This document shows, in pieces, positions 37,701-51,426 of a stretch of 64,000 bases of DNA; within the stretch, counting starts at the first letter, position 1; the number at the start of each line of letters is the position of its first letter. The stretch covers positions 1,122,402-1,186,401 of the forward strand of contig SSBO01000007.1 of NCBI GenBank assembly GCA_005281725.1, in the 5' to 3' direction. The position numbers were made by a program, and so were the translations under genes. The notes under the pieces are model-generated. The model did not search any database and was not told the DNA's origin. It saw only the letters and a list, made by a program, of their open reading frames with translations. The stretch comes from Wuchereria bancrofti. Taxonomy: Eukaryota; Nematoda; Chromadorea; Rhabditida; Onchocercidae.

Positions 37701-40700
37701 CGCAGCGCCTTCATCATATTGTGCAATACTTCGGACATATCCAAGAAGCGCATCTGCTGACAAAACAGTTCCAGTCAAAAATCCGACCGAATCCACGCCA
37801 CCTTCTGCATCAGCAATACTTGCTGACTGCACAATTGCTGTGACATCAACTGCGCCCAATTCCAGCTCAACACATATATCGGTTTCGAAGCTTTAAAAAT
37901 AAAATGTAAAGCTTGAAAAAAAAACTTAAGAATTCCTGAAATAATAGAATTAGGAATCGAGACGCTATGTCCACCAAGATTATCATCCCTCTCACCTTAA
38001 TGTTCCTGACATAATTATTTATTTAACGCCAACATTAAAAAGAGCTAAGCATAGCCAAGACCATTTGTGTAGAATTACTTGTGTAATTGTGACAAGAAAC
38101 GTTCATTATAAACCAATCGTTCCAGAAATATCAAAACACATTACACATACCAGGACTCATTAACTACACAAACTGATTGCTTATTGACGGAAAGTGATGA
38201 CCAAACAGCATTTAGACGAGCATCATCCAGTTCCTTACCACCAAGATCCGGTCGGCTAAGCGGTGATGCCCATAAAACATATCCCTGATTGATCAAACTT
38301 CGTGCAAACAGTACATCTGGGCCAAATGTAGAAAAATCTTCTGGTATATTACCAATTGGAACATGCAAATAACGGCTCACTTCTACATACTGCTGAAACA
38401 GTTCATGTGCATAGAATTTAAAGCTTTTATAATAATTCAATTGTATAACTAAAGAAAAGATCTAGAACGTGAAAATTTTAGGAGAGAATATCATTCCTTT
38501 TGTTTTTGAAAATAAAACTAATGTTACCGCATAAAAAAGCATTGTTATATTGAACTTCTGTTCCGATATTTGTAACATTGATATATAATAATATCCGAAC
38601 TCAATTTAATGGATTCCAGCAGCATAATTTTGAATAAAAAAATTAAGCTACTGTAGTTTTAATAAATATCGTGTTAATAATATTTTCCAAATTGAATGTT
38701 AGCTCTCACATGCAAATATAGAAACATATTGAAGTAATGCTTGATGATTCTTCTCAGGACAATACGTTGCCAATCCAGAACATTAAAAAGACCAGATGGT
38801 TCACAAGCATGAATTCGCACAAGAGGATAGTTATCAAGAGCTGGCAATCGCTTGACCAATGCAGACAATTGCTGTCTCGATTGCACAGTAATCATTATTG
38901 GGTAACTGTCAACATGATGCAGATTTCGAATATACTGCAATACATTTATTTCCATTGTACAAAAATTTTTATAGTCGCAATCAGTAACTCACAGAGTCTC
39001 ATTGTTCACTGATTGCTACAAGCCATGATTTCGCATTTCATCGCTCAAATTTTACTGATGGACGTAAAAGTCTAACAGTTTTTGAAGTATTTTCCTATTT
39101 AACTAGGAAAACGTCCTTTTCATTTTTTCTTTTTCTAAAAATATATTATCTATGAATAATAGCAGACCGAAAAAAATCCTGCATTTTACAATTTTTGATT
39201 TACGTTGCTTTGCTACAAAAAGCAATTGCATTTCTTCTTAGAATGTAGTAATTTACCATAGTCAAATCCCATTTTAACAAACATTAAAGAAAAAGAGAGG
39301 TATAATAACAGTAGAACACATATTTTATGCTAAAAACGTCGTATGGAATGTTTCATACATAACTTCTAACAAAGAAATAACAGTTAGAAACATCTATTTC
39401 TCTTTTTTGCACTTCTAAACATGGGTTTGCTAAATATATGAGTAAAGACAAACTTACTCTTTGAATTATTCGATCAGCCCTTTCGACAGTAACGCATTGG
39501 CTTACAGTGAAATTCATATCAGCCTTGTGATTTAAAAAGGAAACACTAACATCAGAAGATCTAAAATGCGGTATTTCAAAAAGTTTTTCACAAAAAACAA
39601 GCCGTATACTCCAAATCCCAATAAATTATTCAATAGTGGAAAATAAAAATAAGCGATAGTTTTACTTTGTTACTAATACAAATTTCATTATTTCCGTAAT
39701 GTTTCCAGTTTACTTCAAAAATATAATAATGTGGAACGAGTCATTCTAATATTTTAAACACATCATTAAATCAAACAACAATTAAAGCCAATTGTACATT
39801 TACAACCAATTCTGTATTTAAAATAAAAGATACCAATGCACAATCCACCAAAATACTTACAAATTTGCTTTCTCATTGGCATACATATTCGATAAATTCG
39901 GCAAATTTAATTCAGTTTTGTTCACTACAACAATGTGCGCTTCGCTTGTTGCTGTATTGAATACCGCCATAACACATCGACTGTCCTGCTGGTGCTCATA
40001 AAAGAACAAGGTGCGAACACTATTTTCCGGAAGATATTGCACCGAGAAATCCTAATGTACATTAAAAAATATATAGTAATGTACATTTTGGATACAGAAA
40101 AACGTTGTTAAGGAAGCGAACAGATTAACTTTGCGAGAGATCCTTCTAAATTGATGATTCAAGCTGAATTTCTTTGTCTTCGGAATTTAAAAAAGTTTAA
40201 CCATCAGCACCAACCGGTTCAAGTTGTTCGGAATCATACGTGGCAGCTGAATTTGTTTTAAAATTCGGTTTTAATCGACAGCTACAGCCTAAGGTAAGTA
40301 AAGCTCGGAAGAGTAACGGCATCTGTGACTCATAAACACCTTCAATTCTCATTGCACATAGCTCTTTGTTCAGCTGACTGCAATCATTGTTACTTTCGAC
40401 ACCTTCGACATTAATTACAAAATGGTAAAGAAAAAACCAGTTAAAAAGCCAATTAACTTCATTCAACTTCTTCATTCAAGTTCATTTAAATTTAATTCCT
40501 CATCGAATCCCTTAAAACTGAAATGTGCTATTTCGAAAAGTGGAAACAGTATATATTACTTTAAACTTGATTCAAATATCCTTTCATCGATAACATATCG
40601 TCGTAAATTAAAAACTGGCTTCAAACGTGGGAGAATGCGCTTAACTAGAATACCAGAATTACCATTTTCTTCACGATTATTTACATAAATAATCCGCGGC

Positions 40701-43700
40701 ATTCGTAAATTGAGTTTCACCATTTTATCAAGAATCATACACCACAGTACCAGCAGACCTTTGCTTGGAGTTTCTGATATCTGCAACTATTCCATTACTT
40801 TTACTAACGGATGTTTTGTTAACAATGACACTAAATAATGTTGAATGTTTTCTTATTTTTACAGTTTATGATATACATTTCTAGGAATCCTCCTTTGTTC
40901 CCACACTTTTTCTCTTGCACAAGCATGAAGATCCCTTAAAATCCGCACAATTATTTGAATATACGCTACGTTACAGATAAGTAAAATCTACCTTTCAACT
41001 TCCTGTAAAACATTTATAATATTTAACCTTAATAATTTGCCACACTGTGTCTTGCATCATCTGTTTACCACGTTCAAGCACTGACATAATTGGTGTAATA
41101 CCTTTAGATAAAGCATTTTGCCTTCTACGCTTCTTCTCTTCTCTTTCTTTCTGCCATTTCGCCTTCAAATATCTATAAATTTTTAAAGTTCTGATGATAG
41201 CTATGGAAATAAATTTGGATTTTTGTTCTCCTTTGCCACATGAAACCCTCCTCTCAGTTATAACGAAAGTTTGGTTATAACAACCCACCTATCTCGTTCC
41301 AGCAAGTTTATTGATACCATTATCAAAATTTGGAGAAATTGCTACTTTTATCGATTTACCATACGTCGAAAAAAAAAAAGTGATCAAGTTATATAACTCA
41401 AATACAAGAAAAACAAAGACAATACCGTAACCATTCTTCAACTCCATGTTCAACAATTGTTTTTTTCTGTATTACCATCCACTGGTCAGTCTTTTGGATA
41501 GGTGTTGAACCCTGTAATAGCTTAATATTTAGGAAATCGCATATGGTTGCTTCCACGTGGAAGACTCATGAAACTAATTAATATAGTAAGATAATATTAA
41601 TAAACTCTGTTTAATATGAAGATTAAATCATTTCACCTCCTCTAAATTTCGTGAGTTATTGAGAAAAGTAACATTATCCAATGAACTGCAATTCGTAGCT
41701 CTTGAATTACTAATACTTTCAATATCAGGTGTAAAAGCCGGTGCAGCGGTCTTTTTGAAGATTTCATTGATTTTAGGTTGTTTGTGATCATTTTTTCGTT
41801 GTTTCCGCTTGTTCTCCAACCAATCTGGAAATGGAACGCGTGGAACTGGATTCGGAACATTCTGCAGAGCAGCTGGAATTGAGATAATTTTCTGGATAGT
41901 AGCTCCAAAACGTTCAATATAATATTCCCAGTCGATAATCTGCAAGTTATGAAGTTCTTCATCGATATTCTAAACACTTTTAAATCTGCCAACAACTCTA
42001 AGCTTCAGTCTTGCTTGGAACAGCTATTTCGGATCAGTTATCAAAAAACTTTTTGGTTTATGCAAAACACAACCATTCCAAAAATTTACAAGTTTTTCGA
42101 AATAATGCTAACTTAAAGTTCAAGAACCAGGATGATGAATAAGCCTAATTATGACTCTTAGAGTGTAAATCAACACCAACGTTTCGAATATCGATATTAT
42201 CTTTGGTAATTGTTGTATCTTTGGTCCATTTTCGAAGATAATGAGCAGAGACATTTGGTGCTGCTTGGAATATAGCCAAAGGGATAGCTCTTTGTGCGAC
42301 AGGTGCATCAAGTGGCATCTTTGAAATAATAAAACGGCAAGCAAGCCCAACGTCTTTAACCATATCATCACCAAGAAACTGGAAACTTTTTGATGGATTA
42401 ATTCAATTTCTTTTCTGAAGTAATGTGGGCAAAGTTTCGCGGGAATGGAAAAAGAATACGATATAAACTGAAAACACGGACCTAAATTTTCGCCTTTATT
42501 TCTAATACATTAATGAAAATTGCAAGTTTCTTAAAATAGCTCACCTCTGCAAGACGCTTTGCAGTTGAAATAGATGTTGACTTTTGTTCACCGTAATCAT
42601 CAAGTTTTTTTGACATGCTCCGATTTTCGGCAATTAAATCAAACAATTCGTAATCTGGCAGACTAGCACCCTGAAAACTTTGAAAAAACTCGAACGTGAG
42701 AAGTGAGACCCAAAAAATTTGAAGCAGTAAAATCAGTTTTGACCATAAATTATGCTAGACTAGCTTGTTGTAGACAGCATGATAGTATGGTTATTAATCA
42801 ATATGATACTTGAATAAGCAATAAAAAGAAAAAATAATGAATTACGATTTAAGAAAGATGAATTATGATTTCAAAGGGGGTCAAACAGATCAATTCATGA
42901 AAATCAATTATTTCCATCCATAAGTTGGGGTGACGATATTCTTTATTATACAAAAACTAAATTACTTACTTTCGAAAACAATACATCCAGCCAATAATTG
43001 GCTTCTTTTGCAGCATGCTCATATGCTTCTGCATGACTTTTGCCTTTAAGGAATGCTTTGAAAACTGAACTCTGGAAATACTTGATCAGTGCTAATTCGC
43101 CACGCCGTTTTACTTCAAATCCTTTTAGCTCAGCAAGTGAACCATCAAAATTGAAAACTGCATACCTGCAAATTCAAAAAACATTCAATTTGATTCAGCT
43201 ACTGAGAGAAAAAAGAACTTTAAAATTCAGCGCACCTTTTTTTCAGCTTTTTGCCCTCTTCTCTAGAAGCTGGAAGAATCATCGCCAAGTAAGGTCCATC
43301 TACTTCGAAAAATATGGAATTTTCGGAAGTTACAGAATATGTTCCATCTGGTTCAAGTTGATGGAATTGATTGTTTGTAAATTTATCATGAATAAGCGCA
43401 TTGAGAATTGCACCCGGATATGAAACAGTTACCTATAATTAGCCCAGATTTAAACTAAATGGAAGAAAAAGAAATTTGGAAATGCAAAAAATCTTGCAGA
43501 CCCTTAAGAAATCTACCATGTTGCAGTAACAGTACCGTTTTACGCTTAGAACTGTTCAAAGTGAAAGTAATATTCTCCGGAAAAGTCCCTGGAATTAAGC
43601 ACCATATTCCATCTGTATCAAGTTCCAGAGGTTTACCAATACGTTCCACAAGCTTTCGTGCTTCGGTGATAATATTTGCACCAGTATGGCAAACTATACC

Positions 43701-46700
43701 AGCCATTTCCATTGAAAACCATCGTGCTCCTAAGAATGATATATTGATTTCCTGGGATGATGGTGAGTTTTCTAATTTTTTTCATACACTTCTAACTGAA
43801 ACCTTTCCGCATGACATATCCATAAAATGAGTTTAAGATGCATTTATGTGCAAGCTGCAAACTTTCGTAGAGAACAATGCGTCCCTGGGCTGTTTTTAAA
43901 GCATGAATATCATCCTCTGATACTTCGTCTAGAACAGCTTTGGCTTTCTGAAACACGTATTTTCTAAAAAAAAGAAAAAATGCAAATGAGATACGAATTT
44001 CGTTCCTCAATAAAATCAGAGAATAGGAAATGTTGATCAGCTAAATATAGAGAAATATTAAAAAAGAATAAAACAATAACATTAAAATTTTTATCAGAAC
44101 AAGCAATCAATTATGAAGATATGAAGCAAAAGAAATGAACAAAAGCCAAATTTACACTTGCTTTAAGCATTGCTTTGTATTCATATCGTCTGTCTCGGAA
44201 AGCTTTTACGGTATCCACATAAAATGCATTTTCCCGTTCGCAAATCGTCGTATATCGATACTCATTCTTCGTTATGTGAGTTTTACCGTAAGCACGTTTA
44301 CAAAAATCTAAATGGAATAATCTGAAGAAATCTGCAAAAAATATAACTTGGAAATATAAAATATTTTACACTTTATTATTGTAAGTACTATGTCTGACAA
44401 TCCAAAAAATAATTTGGGAGGCTTTAATTCTGCTAACAGGTATTGAAGAATTTAACCACAATCCTCTAAAGAAAGCGGACAAGGTTTCCACTCCTAATTT
44501 ACCAAAAAAAAGTTTCAACTTAAAGAAACTAAAATTTACCTTTTATCCGTTTTGCTTCAATTTGAACTCTTTGCTCATGATCTAAGCTATGAAATGGTCT
44601 TGGTGGTTTACCAAATGTTTCATTTTCTAGTTGTTGCAAAATGCGTTCATATTCGCCTCTTGAGGCAGGCACTGTAAACCGATTACACTATGTAATGAAT
44701 TATTTTTAACAAAATAATCAAATAAATTTGTAATACAACTACGGTTATGAAGGGTATGCTATTGTGATACCAATAATTATAGCTATACTATGATAAACTT
44801 ACTAATTTCACCGCGCCACTCCCATCGCATCGTTCTCTGACATTTTGCATCTGGTGAATTATACACACAAGCAATACAGTCTTCATTTGTAACAACTGCT
44901 GATGGCTAAAAAATTGCGAAAGTCTGGAATTATTTCAATAAGTTTCAATTTCCTAGTAATTAAGATAATTAACAAGGAGATTCAAGAGACACATTTAAGA
45001 TTGTGTTGAAACTTCGACTGGATGTAGCATTTATTAAACTAAAGCATGAATTTAAAGAAGAGATAATGAATAGGTGATCTCAAAAACATTTTATCAGAGC
45101 ATCAAGAATACTGGCAAGAATGGGGCATAATTTCATGTTGATATTGAAGTGAAAAAATAGAAACTAAAATCAATTATGAGAGAAACATGAAACAGAAAAA
45201 AAATAGAAAAACAACCTGAAGACGATTGGTAAGTATAATATTGGGATACATTGCACCTACATCCAAATGATAGATTTTAGGAGTTTCAAGGCGTAAAGGT
45301 CTCTTAATAAAGTCATCAAGTTGTGTTTCAACCTGAAATTTAGTACATAAGATCCAAAGAAAATCTATTCGGTTCCAGTTCAAACATATCACAAATCATT
45401 TATCCACAATACGTTTTAAATAAAGTCTATCTCCACAATACGAAATACAATATCGATTGACAAAGTAGTACAAAACACGACGGTTATGTTATTATGGAAA
45501 TACTGTTGTGTTGAAGTTTTTGAGTGTCAGATCCAAATTATTCAATGCAATTCTGCGACCGAAAAAGCCACGCTGAATGCAACACAATTCGAAAATGTTC
45601 AATTAATGTTGAAACAATTAATTTACATACCTTACTTACAACACTGTCGAAATCAATGACTTCATCCATGGTAACACCGAATTCACGAATTAATGAATCA
45701 CTTAATGTTTTTCGAACATTTCGTTTTAAATCTAGGACTGCGGCCGGGACGATTCGAAATCTGGAAAACATTTATGCCTAAGAATTTGAAAAATCTACGT
45801 ATCTTGAAAAACAGGTAACTCGAACTTTTCTGGAATATCGGCGCGGAAAACACCAGATTCCAAAGCTTCAACATGCCCTCCAACATATGTTTCACTTTCA
45901 ATTACATGTCCATCACTGGTATATTTTGTTCCATAGTGCAACAATTTATTCGGGAAAATGATATTATTCTGGAAAGCTTTAACCATCAAAAGTGCTTCAC
46001 ATAGTGTACCGGAACCTTTGCGAAGTACCTGAAATAGAATTGTCAAAAAAAGATTTTAATTTCCCATTAAATAGGTTCTTCGGATTTTTATGACTCGGAA
46101 CAAGTCAAAGTTTAAGAGAAAAAACCTAATAAAACTCCCAGGTTACCAGTGTTTCTTGAATTTTCAGGCAAAAAATAGAACTAGGGACAAATATAAATCT
46201 CAAAGTAAAAAAGATATTCATACAAAGAAAAAAAGACTTACATCATCGGGACCCAGAGGTATAATTGTACACAAAGCAAAAATGAATGGATGAACATATT
46301 TAATGTACAAATAATAGGTTGCAACCGCATCAGACACTGAATAGTTTGCCAACGTCTAAATTTTCCAAAAATCTAATAGAAGCAAAATAAAAAGACAGTG
46401 GTCGAGGCATTAAACTCTAAACTCTGTTGATTTCCTCTCACTTCATCTTCTTTTGATTAAAGTAAACGAAGCTGAACCTGAACTGTCAAATTAAACCATA
46501 CTTGAGGTTCATCTTTTGCCATTGCACACATTTGTTCAGGATCAAGCTCAACTGGATCATACCGAAGCTTAGCTTTAGTACAGGCTTTTAGATTCTGACT
46601 TCCCACCGGCAGATAACTATCACGTTTCACCCATCTGAACATGATAAAAATGTATTAATTTAACAGTTTATGTTCAATTCTAATGTACTGGGTTGTACAA

Positions 46701-49700
46701 TTCTCGCACATAATTCTATTTGGCCTCATTCCAAAATAATATCATACAAATTAATTCATTTAAATTTAAGAGAATCCTTTAATACTCGAAATAAAGTCAG
46801 TATAGAAAAAGAACAAAATATGTTTTGAAAATGCATTCTGTAGTAAATGCACATATTGTTCGAAAAATTATTTAAAACAAGTCAAAGAAGAGATTGTGCT
46901 TACTTAAACGCATCAAGATGGACTGCATTTGCAGCTCTGTATTCTCCAGAAGAATTTTTCGAAACACCAATTTCCGTCTGCATGTTCAAATTGTGAACTG
47001 CAGCACGAGCTTCTACGAAAGGCCTGCAATTTGATTACTTGACGGATTATGGATACAAACTTGAAATCCCTAATTAGTCAGATTCACTAACCAATCAAAT
47101 GAATCGCCATTATAAGTGACGAATACAGTTGGACGCAGCCGAATGATATGGTCAAAAAAATATTTGATAACGGCTTTTTCATCAGGCAAATTGATAACCC
47201 GGAATATTCCCTTAAAGATTTTTGAAAATTAAAACATATCAAAAAGAAAGCATAAAGCGAATTCTGAGACAGTAATCCAAACAATTTTTTTACAAATTAT
47301 TCGAATTATTTGAACAAATAAGTCCAAATGCATTCATATTTTTTTTTGTATGAAAAAAGAAATTTTTGAAATTCATTTTAAAAAAAAGCACAAAAAGACT
47401 ATTATATATATGATCAATTTCAACAAATTACCTTATATTCCGGTCTTGGAGTATACTCAAAATCATCCACATCGGATGAAATAATTTGCCTATTAATAAT
47501 TAAGAAACCGTTTCCATTGACCATATACGAAATCATCATGATTTCATCAAAAGTGCTGTCTGGAAATTTCAAAGGAAGCTTCGTAACTTCAATATCATAA
47601 GCTAAAATAATTGGTTCTGGTGGATCGATCAGCGTTGGATGGCGAGTTATTTTTGGCTTTCGATCGAGATCTCTTCCTGTCACCCGATACCACAGACCTA
47701 CGAATACTTCCAGATCGATGCACACCCTCATTTGGTAGGGCAAATCATGTTCCCTGCAATTGTAAGCTTATTAGTGGTGGAAAATTGGTAAGGCCTCATT
47801 CATCAAAAATAAATTAATAAATTTCGTAAGCCATACATCGTCTGAATCTTTAAATAACAAAAACCATAAAGGCAGACTTAAAGTTGAGAGCTGCACCAAT
47901 CCAATCTTTAAGAACGACCCAGTTGAGTAACCAAATATTAACTGATTTGTGCAGTAAAAAAAAAATATATATATATATAGCTTTGTGAGCAATCTCTAAT
48001 GATCAATTAAAGATTACTCACAATTAAATTTAAAACCCGCTTACATTCGTCCTTGTTTCAAATTCTGTAGCATCTCACCAAAGCGGGATGACCTCATGCT
48101 TCAATTTCTCTACGACGTGTAAATTTGTCTTAAGCAATAATATCAAATCCATTAGTTGCTAACTAAGTATTAGTGGACCAAAAGCAGAAATGACACTCCA
48201 TTTCCTAGTGCAAAGATGACAGCTGACCTTTTGAAATGAGATAAATTTTGAAAAGAAAAACCTCAAATCAATAATTTTTTCTAAAACACCGCCTTCATCG
48301 GTCAACACTTCCTGCAGACCAAAATGTCTGAAAATTAAATTCGTATTATGTCGAAACTTTGAAAACAAACTATAAAACATTTTTGTAAACCCAATTAATA
48401 AAGAAAAAAAAAACAATTTTTTGTTAAAAAGATATGAAACAAATGAACCTGGTAAGAAGATTAGTATATGAAGTTGTTTGCTTCTCTCTTTCCTGATTTC
48501 TCTTGAGTATTGGTGTGATATCTTTTTTGAACTTTAGAAGTTCACTTAAACTTGGGAATGAAATCTTCAAATATGTTCGTTTTAATCCTGATAGATGATT
48601 TTTCTGCAAGAAAAATAAATTTTTAAGAAATTCGTTCATTCTTTCTTAGCAACTGGAAAGCTTTCTTCCATTCAATAAATGATCTTACTAAATCAAGGTC
48701 TTCTTTTTCCACGATATTGGTTGTAATTACATTTGCATATTTCTTTGATAAATATGATAGGACCTGATGTTCAAATGAAGGAAGCGTTGCAATATAGAGA
48801 TACGGACGAAATGGATAGGATATCTAAATGAGAAATAGTTGTAATATGAAACTATCTAAATGGGAAATAGTTATGGTGTAAAACCACTTCCTCAATTTCA
48901 ACAAAAATTTCAAGTAAAAGGTAATTTTCTTCTTCGTTTTATTACTTACATCAAAGTATTTTAGCTTTATAACCTTAAAACGTCCTCCATCTTCTTGAAG
49001 GAAATAAAAGTCGCACACCGCAATGATATTTTTCGTCTGCTCATCTATCATTTCCGCCTGCAACATTAAAGACCATTCTCAATCTATGTAATTTGAATTT
49101 TTTAGCTCATTTGTCATTAGGATTTCATGGAAATATTTTAAAAAAGACATTTTCAGGTAAAGAAATTTGGACTATCTTTAAAACCCTATATAACACAATA
49201 TATATATATATATTTTTTGTCGAAAGTTTATCAAATATATCCATGAATGATATTTTGCAATCGCCGCTCTTCGAATTCAACGATAATTTATGCTCGGTAA
49301 TGTTTTGAGTAAAACCCACCGGCTGAACATTCAACAACCAGGCATCCTTCCATTCTATGTCAGTGTAACGTTGGAAACCAAATTTTTGATCCAAAAATTC
49401 TGCTGAGTGAATTTTTTGCAAACGAGAACCGTAGCTGGAGTCAAATTTAACAACATTACTATGTTATCAAGTTCTCGCTAAGTGAAGGATTGAATTGATA
49501 GTCGGAAATATACAAGCAAAAATAAATAGTCTCAACTGATATCTTGTTTTGTCCGCCAAAGAAATTTCAAGCAAACCGATGGACCAAGAAAACGTGAAAT
49601 GAAGAGCTCCAATTATTCTGTTTTTATAAAAGACCAAAGAGTGAAAAACAGTGCATTAAAGAAAATATTGGTTTAGGTTTACTTAAGTGAGGACTATCTT

Positions 49701-49756
49701 AAAAATCTCAAACAGTTCTCACTTTTCTTGAATGTTGTTCGTCTGCTGATCCATCC
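34760..49756 (-). CDS. POLE: DNA polymerase epsilon catalytic subunit
   Basis: Leading-strand B-family polymerase with proofreading exonuclease. Forty exons close in frame (2139 aa; human 2286): 49754-49723, 49434-49320, 49057-48974, 48823-48689, 48603-48449, 48327-48262, 47753-47432, 47210-47092, 47023-46904, 46634-46502, 46355-46242, 46028-45799, 45760-45631, 45332-45216, 44905-44803, 44671-44540, 44331-44156, 43947-43803, 43729-43536, 43432-43236, 43165-42970, 42670-42545, 42378-42181, 41939-41637, 41511-41426, 41172-41028, 40780-40560, 40377-40215, 40051-39861, 39560-39458, 38934-38710, 38392-38151, 37890-37683, 37528-37440, 37229-37133, 36647-36456, 36198-36037, 35844-35629, 35308-35033, 34921-34760. 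Exo motifs: AYDIEVTK (D249, E251), NGDSFDW (D339), YSVSDAV (D436). Polymerase motifs: [16 protein letters not shown] (D609) and LELDTDGIW (D847, D849). The Fe-S cysteines (CIAC, KCQR, FCKRAY) are present, as are C-terminal zinc modules (CSVC...CPSC; CTRC...CDCC). A CAG acceptor lies two bases before the ATG, implying trans-splicing. Confidence 0.96.
35382..35425. repeat. Exact tandem duplication, 22 bases x 2
   Basis: Two identical 22-base units (35382-35403 and 35404-35425) inside the POLE intron between exons 38 and 39. Each contains TTCTTCCAACATTACTATA. A simple local duplication. Confidence 0.95.
48821..48884. repeat. Tandem 32-base duplication covering a POLE splice acceptor
   Basis: Units 48821-48852 and 48853-48884 differ at a few bases. 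On the minus strand both contain CATTTAGATA, so the acceptor of POLE exon 4 (exon start 48823) has an upstream twin (exon start 48855). Only the proximal copy keeps the reading frame. Confidence 0.85.
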
Positions 49757-51400
49757 CTGAATATCAATCAGCTTAATGCGTTTCTACCATTTCAGTTTTT
49801 CAATCTAAAATAATATAACTCCACTTGCTTTTGCTATTTCTCTTCAACAATCTATTATTATATTTGACATAAATATGAAACAAACGAATTGAAGACGACA
49901 TCCAAAAACTTTCAACTTTTTATTATTTACATTTCTAACGCACCCTTGATTTGCTATAATTGCCTCATTTTTTGTTTCAGATTTATGTCAAATGTTCTAA
50001 GGGCCTAATGTTCTTAGAATTATTTCCCAAGTTTTACTTTTCAAATATTATTTCTTCCCGTGTATCATGATACGGTCTGTTTGCAGTGGATTCAAGAATC
50101 CAGTGTTAAATCACTTCGTCGAAAAGTTACTAAATTACCAAAGACAAGTTTAAAAACTTAGAACATAGTGTCCTTTTTGAAATTCTGTGAATCCGTTTTG
50201 AAATAGATATATTAGTTGTTTTATCACAGTCACTCTGATACCAACAGGAAAACTCCCAAAGATCGCAATTCAAAGAGCCCTTGAATAGGAATTTAGACAC
50301 CTCAGAGCAGCTTACTGAGATAGAACAGTTAGTAAGTAAATGATAGTTGTTAATATCAGGTACATAAGCGATAAAAATAAGTGAGAAGGTGATTAACTTA
50401 ATTAGTTAGTAAATTAATTTAATAATGCACATAAATTTACGATATTCCCTAATTCATTTATTTAACGAATGACAATGATCATACAATGTGAGGGAAACTG
50501 TGAAACAATGAATCTTGAAAAATTAAATTTAAAAATTTTGGCGCGTTTTTTTTTTGGTATTTTGGTAAGGCAACGTTGATACTTATAAGAATTACAGGAA
50601 AATATTTGGTAAAGAATACTGATAAAAAGTTGAAGTGAATCAAACTAATGAAATTAATCAATGATAATTAGTGGTTGTACATGAATTTTAAATATTTCGA
50701 TGGGATGAACGATTGTCATAATACACCCAACATAATATTTGCATACCGAATCGATTCTCTTATTCACATTCGCATGTTAATTGTTTCGACTCGCTTAGTT
50801 CACGTACGCCACCTCACCTGTGTGCCATATTTATTGTCTGAATAAAGAGTATCGTATGTCATATGTCATCGACCCATCAAATTATGAAACTTTTCAAGTT
50901 TTATAGAAATAATGTTATGGAATTTTTTGTTTTGTTTGTTTTTTTTCCGACAAATTTATAATTGTACTGTTAATGTATACTGTGATTGTTTTGTGGAGAT
51001 TTCAGATAGTTAACACTTTATTTATTGTTGTATGCAACCATTATTACTATTTAAATTTAGTTGAATTATGATTGAAGCTGTTTTCCTTCATACACTTCTT
51101 AGTTTAAAGATCTCAGTTAATGACCGATCCCGCTGTCATCGTTTATTCATCTTCACTTTCATACAGTGAAATCGAAGATTTTTAATGGAATGTATGGTAG
51201 CTTTTTTTGGACTGCAGGGGAGATGATAGATTTTTTCAGAATGGATTAATTAATAAATTTGAAATTTTCTCGAGATTACATACGTATGTTTTATGTACAT
51301 ATCCCACGTGGAAAAAACCATTTTTAGTACATTTTGTTTCTACATGCTTTACTTAACTCACATTTCTGGCGTATCCGTCTGTACAGAAAAAATCTTCAAA
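49757..51400. other. Divergent region between POLE and SLC35C2
   Basis: About 1.6 kb, A/T-rich, with no recognised gene. It must hold the promoters (and outrons, if both are trans-spliced) of POLE and SLC35C2. A slightly GC-richer patch lies at about 50785-50825. Open frames such as the one near 50479-50661 are A/T-driven. Confidence 0.55.
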
Positions 51401-51426
51401 TATTTATAGATGACGTAATTCTCGTT

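Noticed and set aside
40384..40556. Continuation of the POLE frame into a possible extra exon (acceptor ATTTCAG followed by FKGFDEELN)
   Set aside because: It reaches a stop with no GT donor before it. Joining 40560 directly to 40377 keeps frame and matches the family exactly.
51334..51426. N-terminal extension of SLC35C2 upstream of the ATG at 51427
   Set aside because: It would need a non-ATG start and adds sequence not found in the family; AG sites in it look like trans-splice acceptors.
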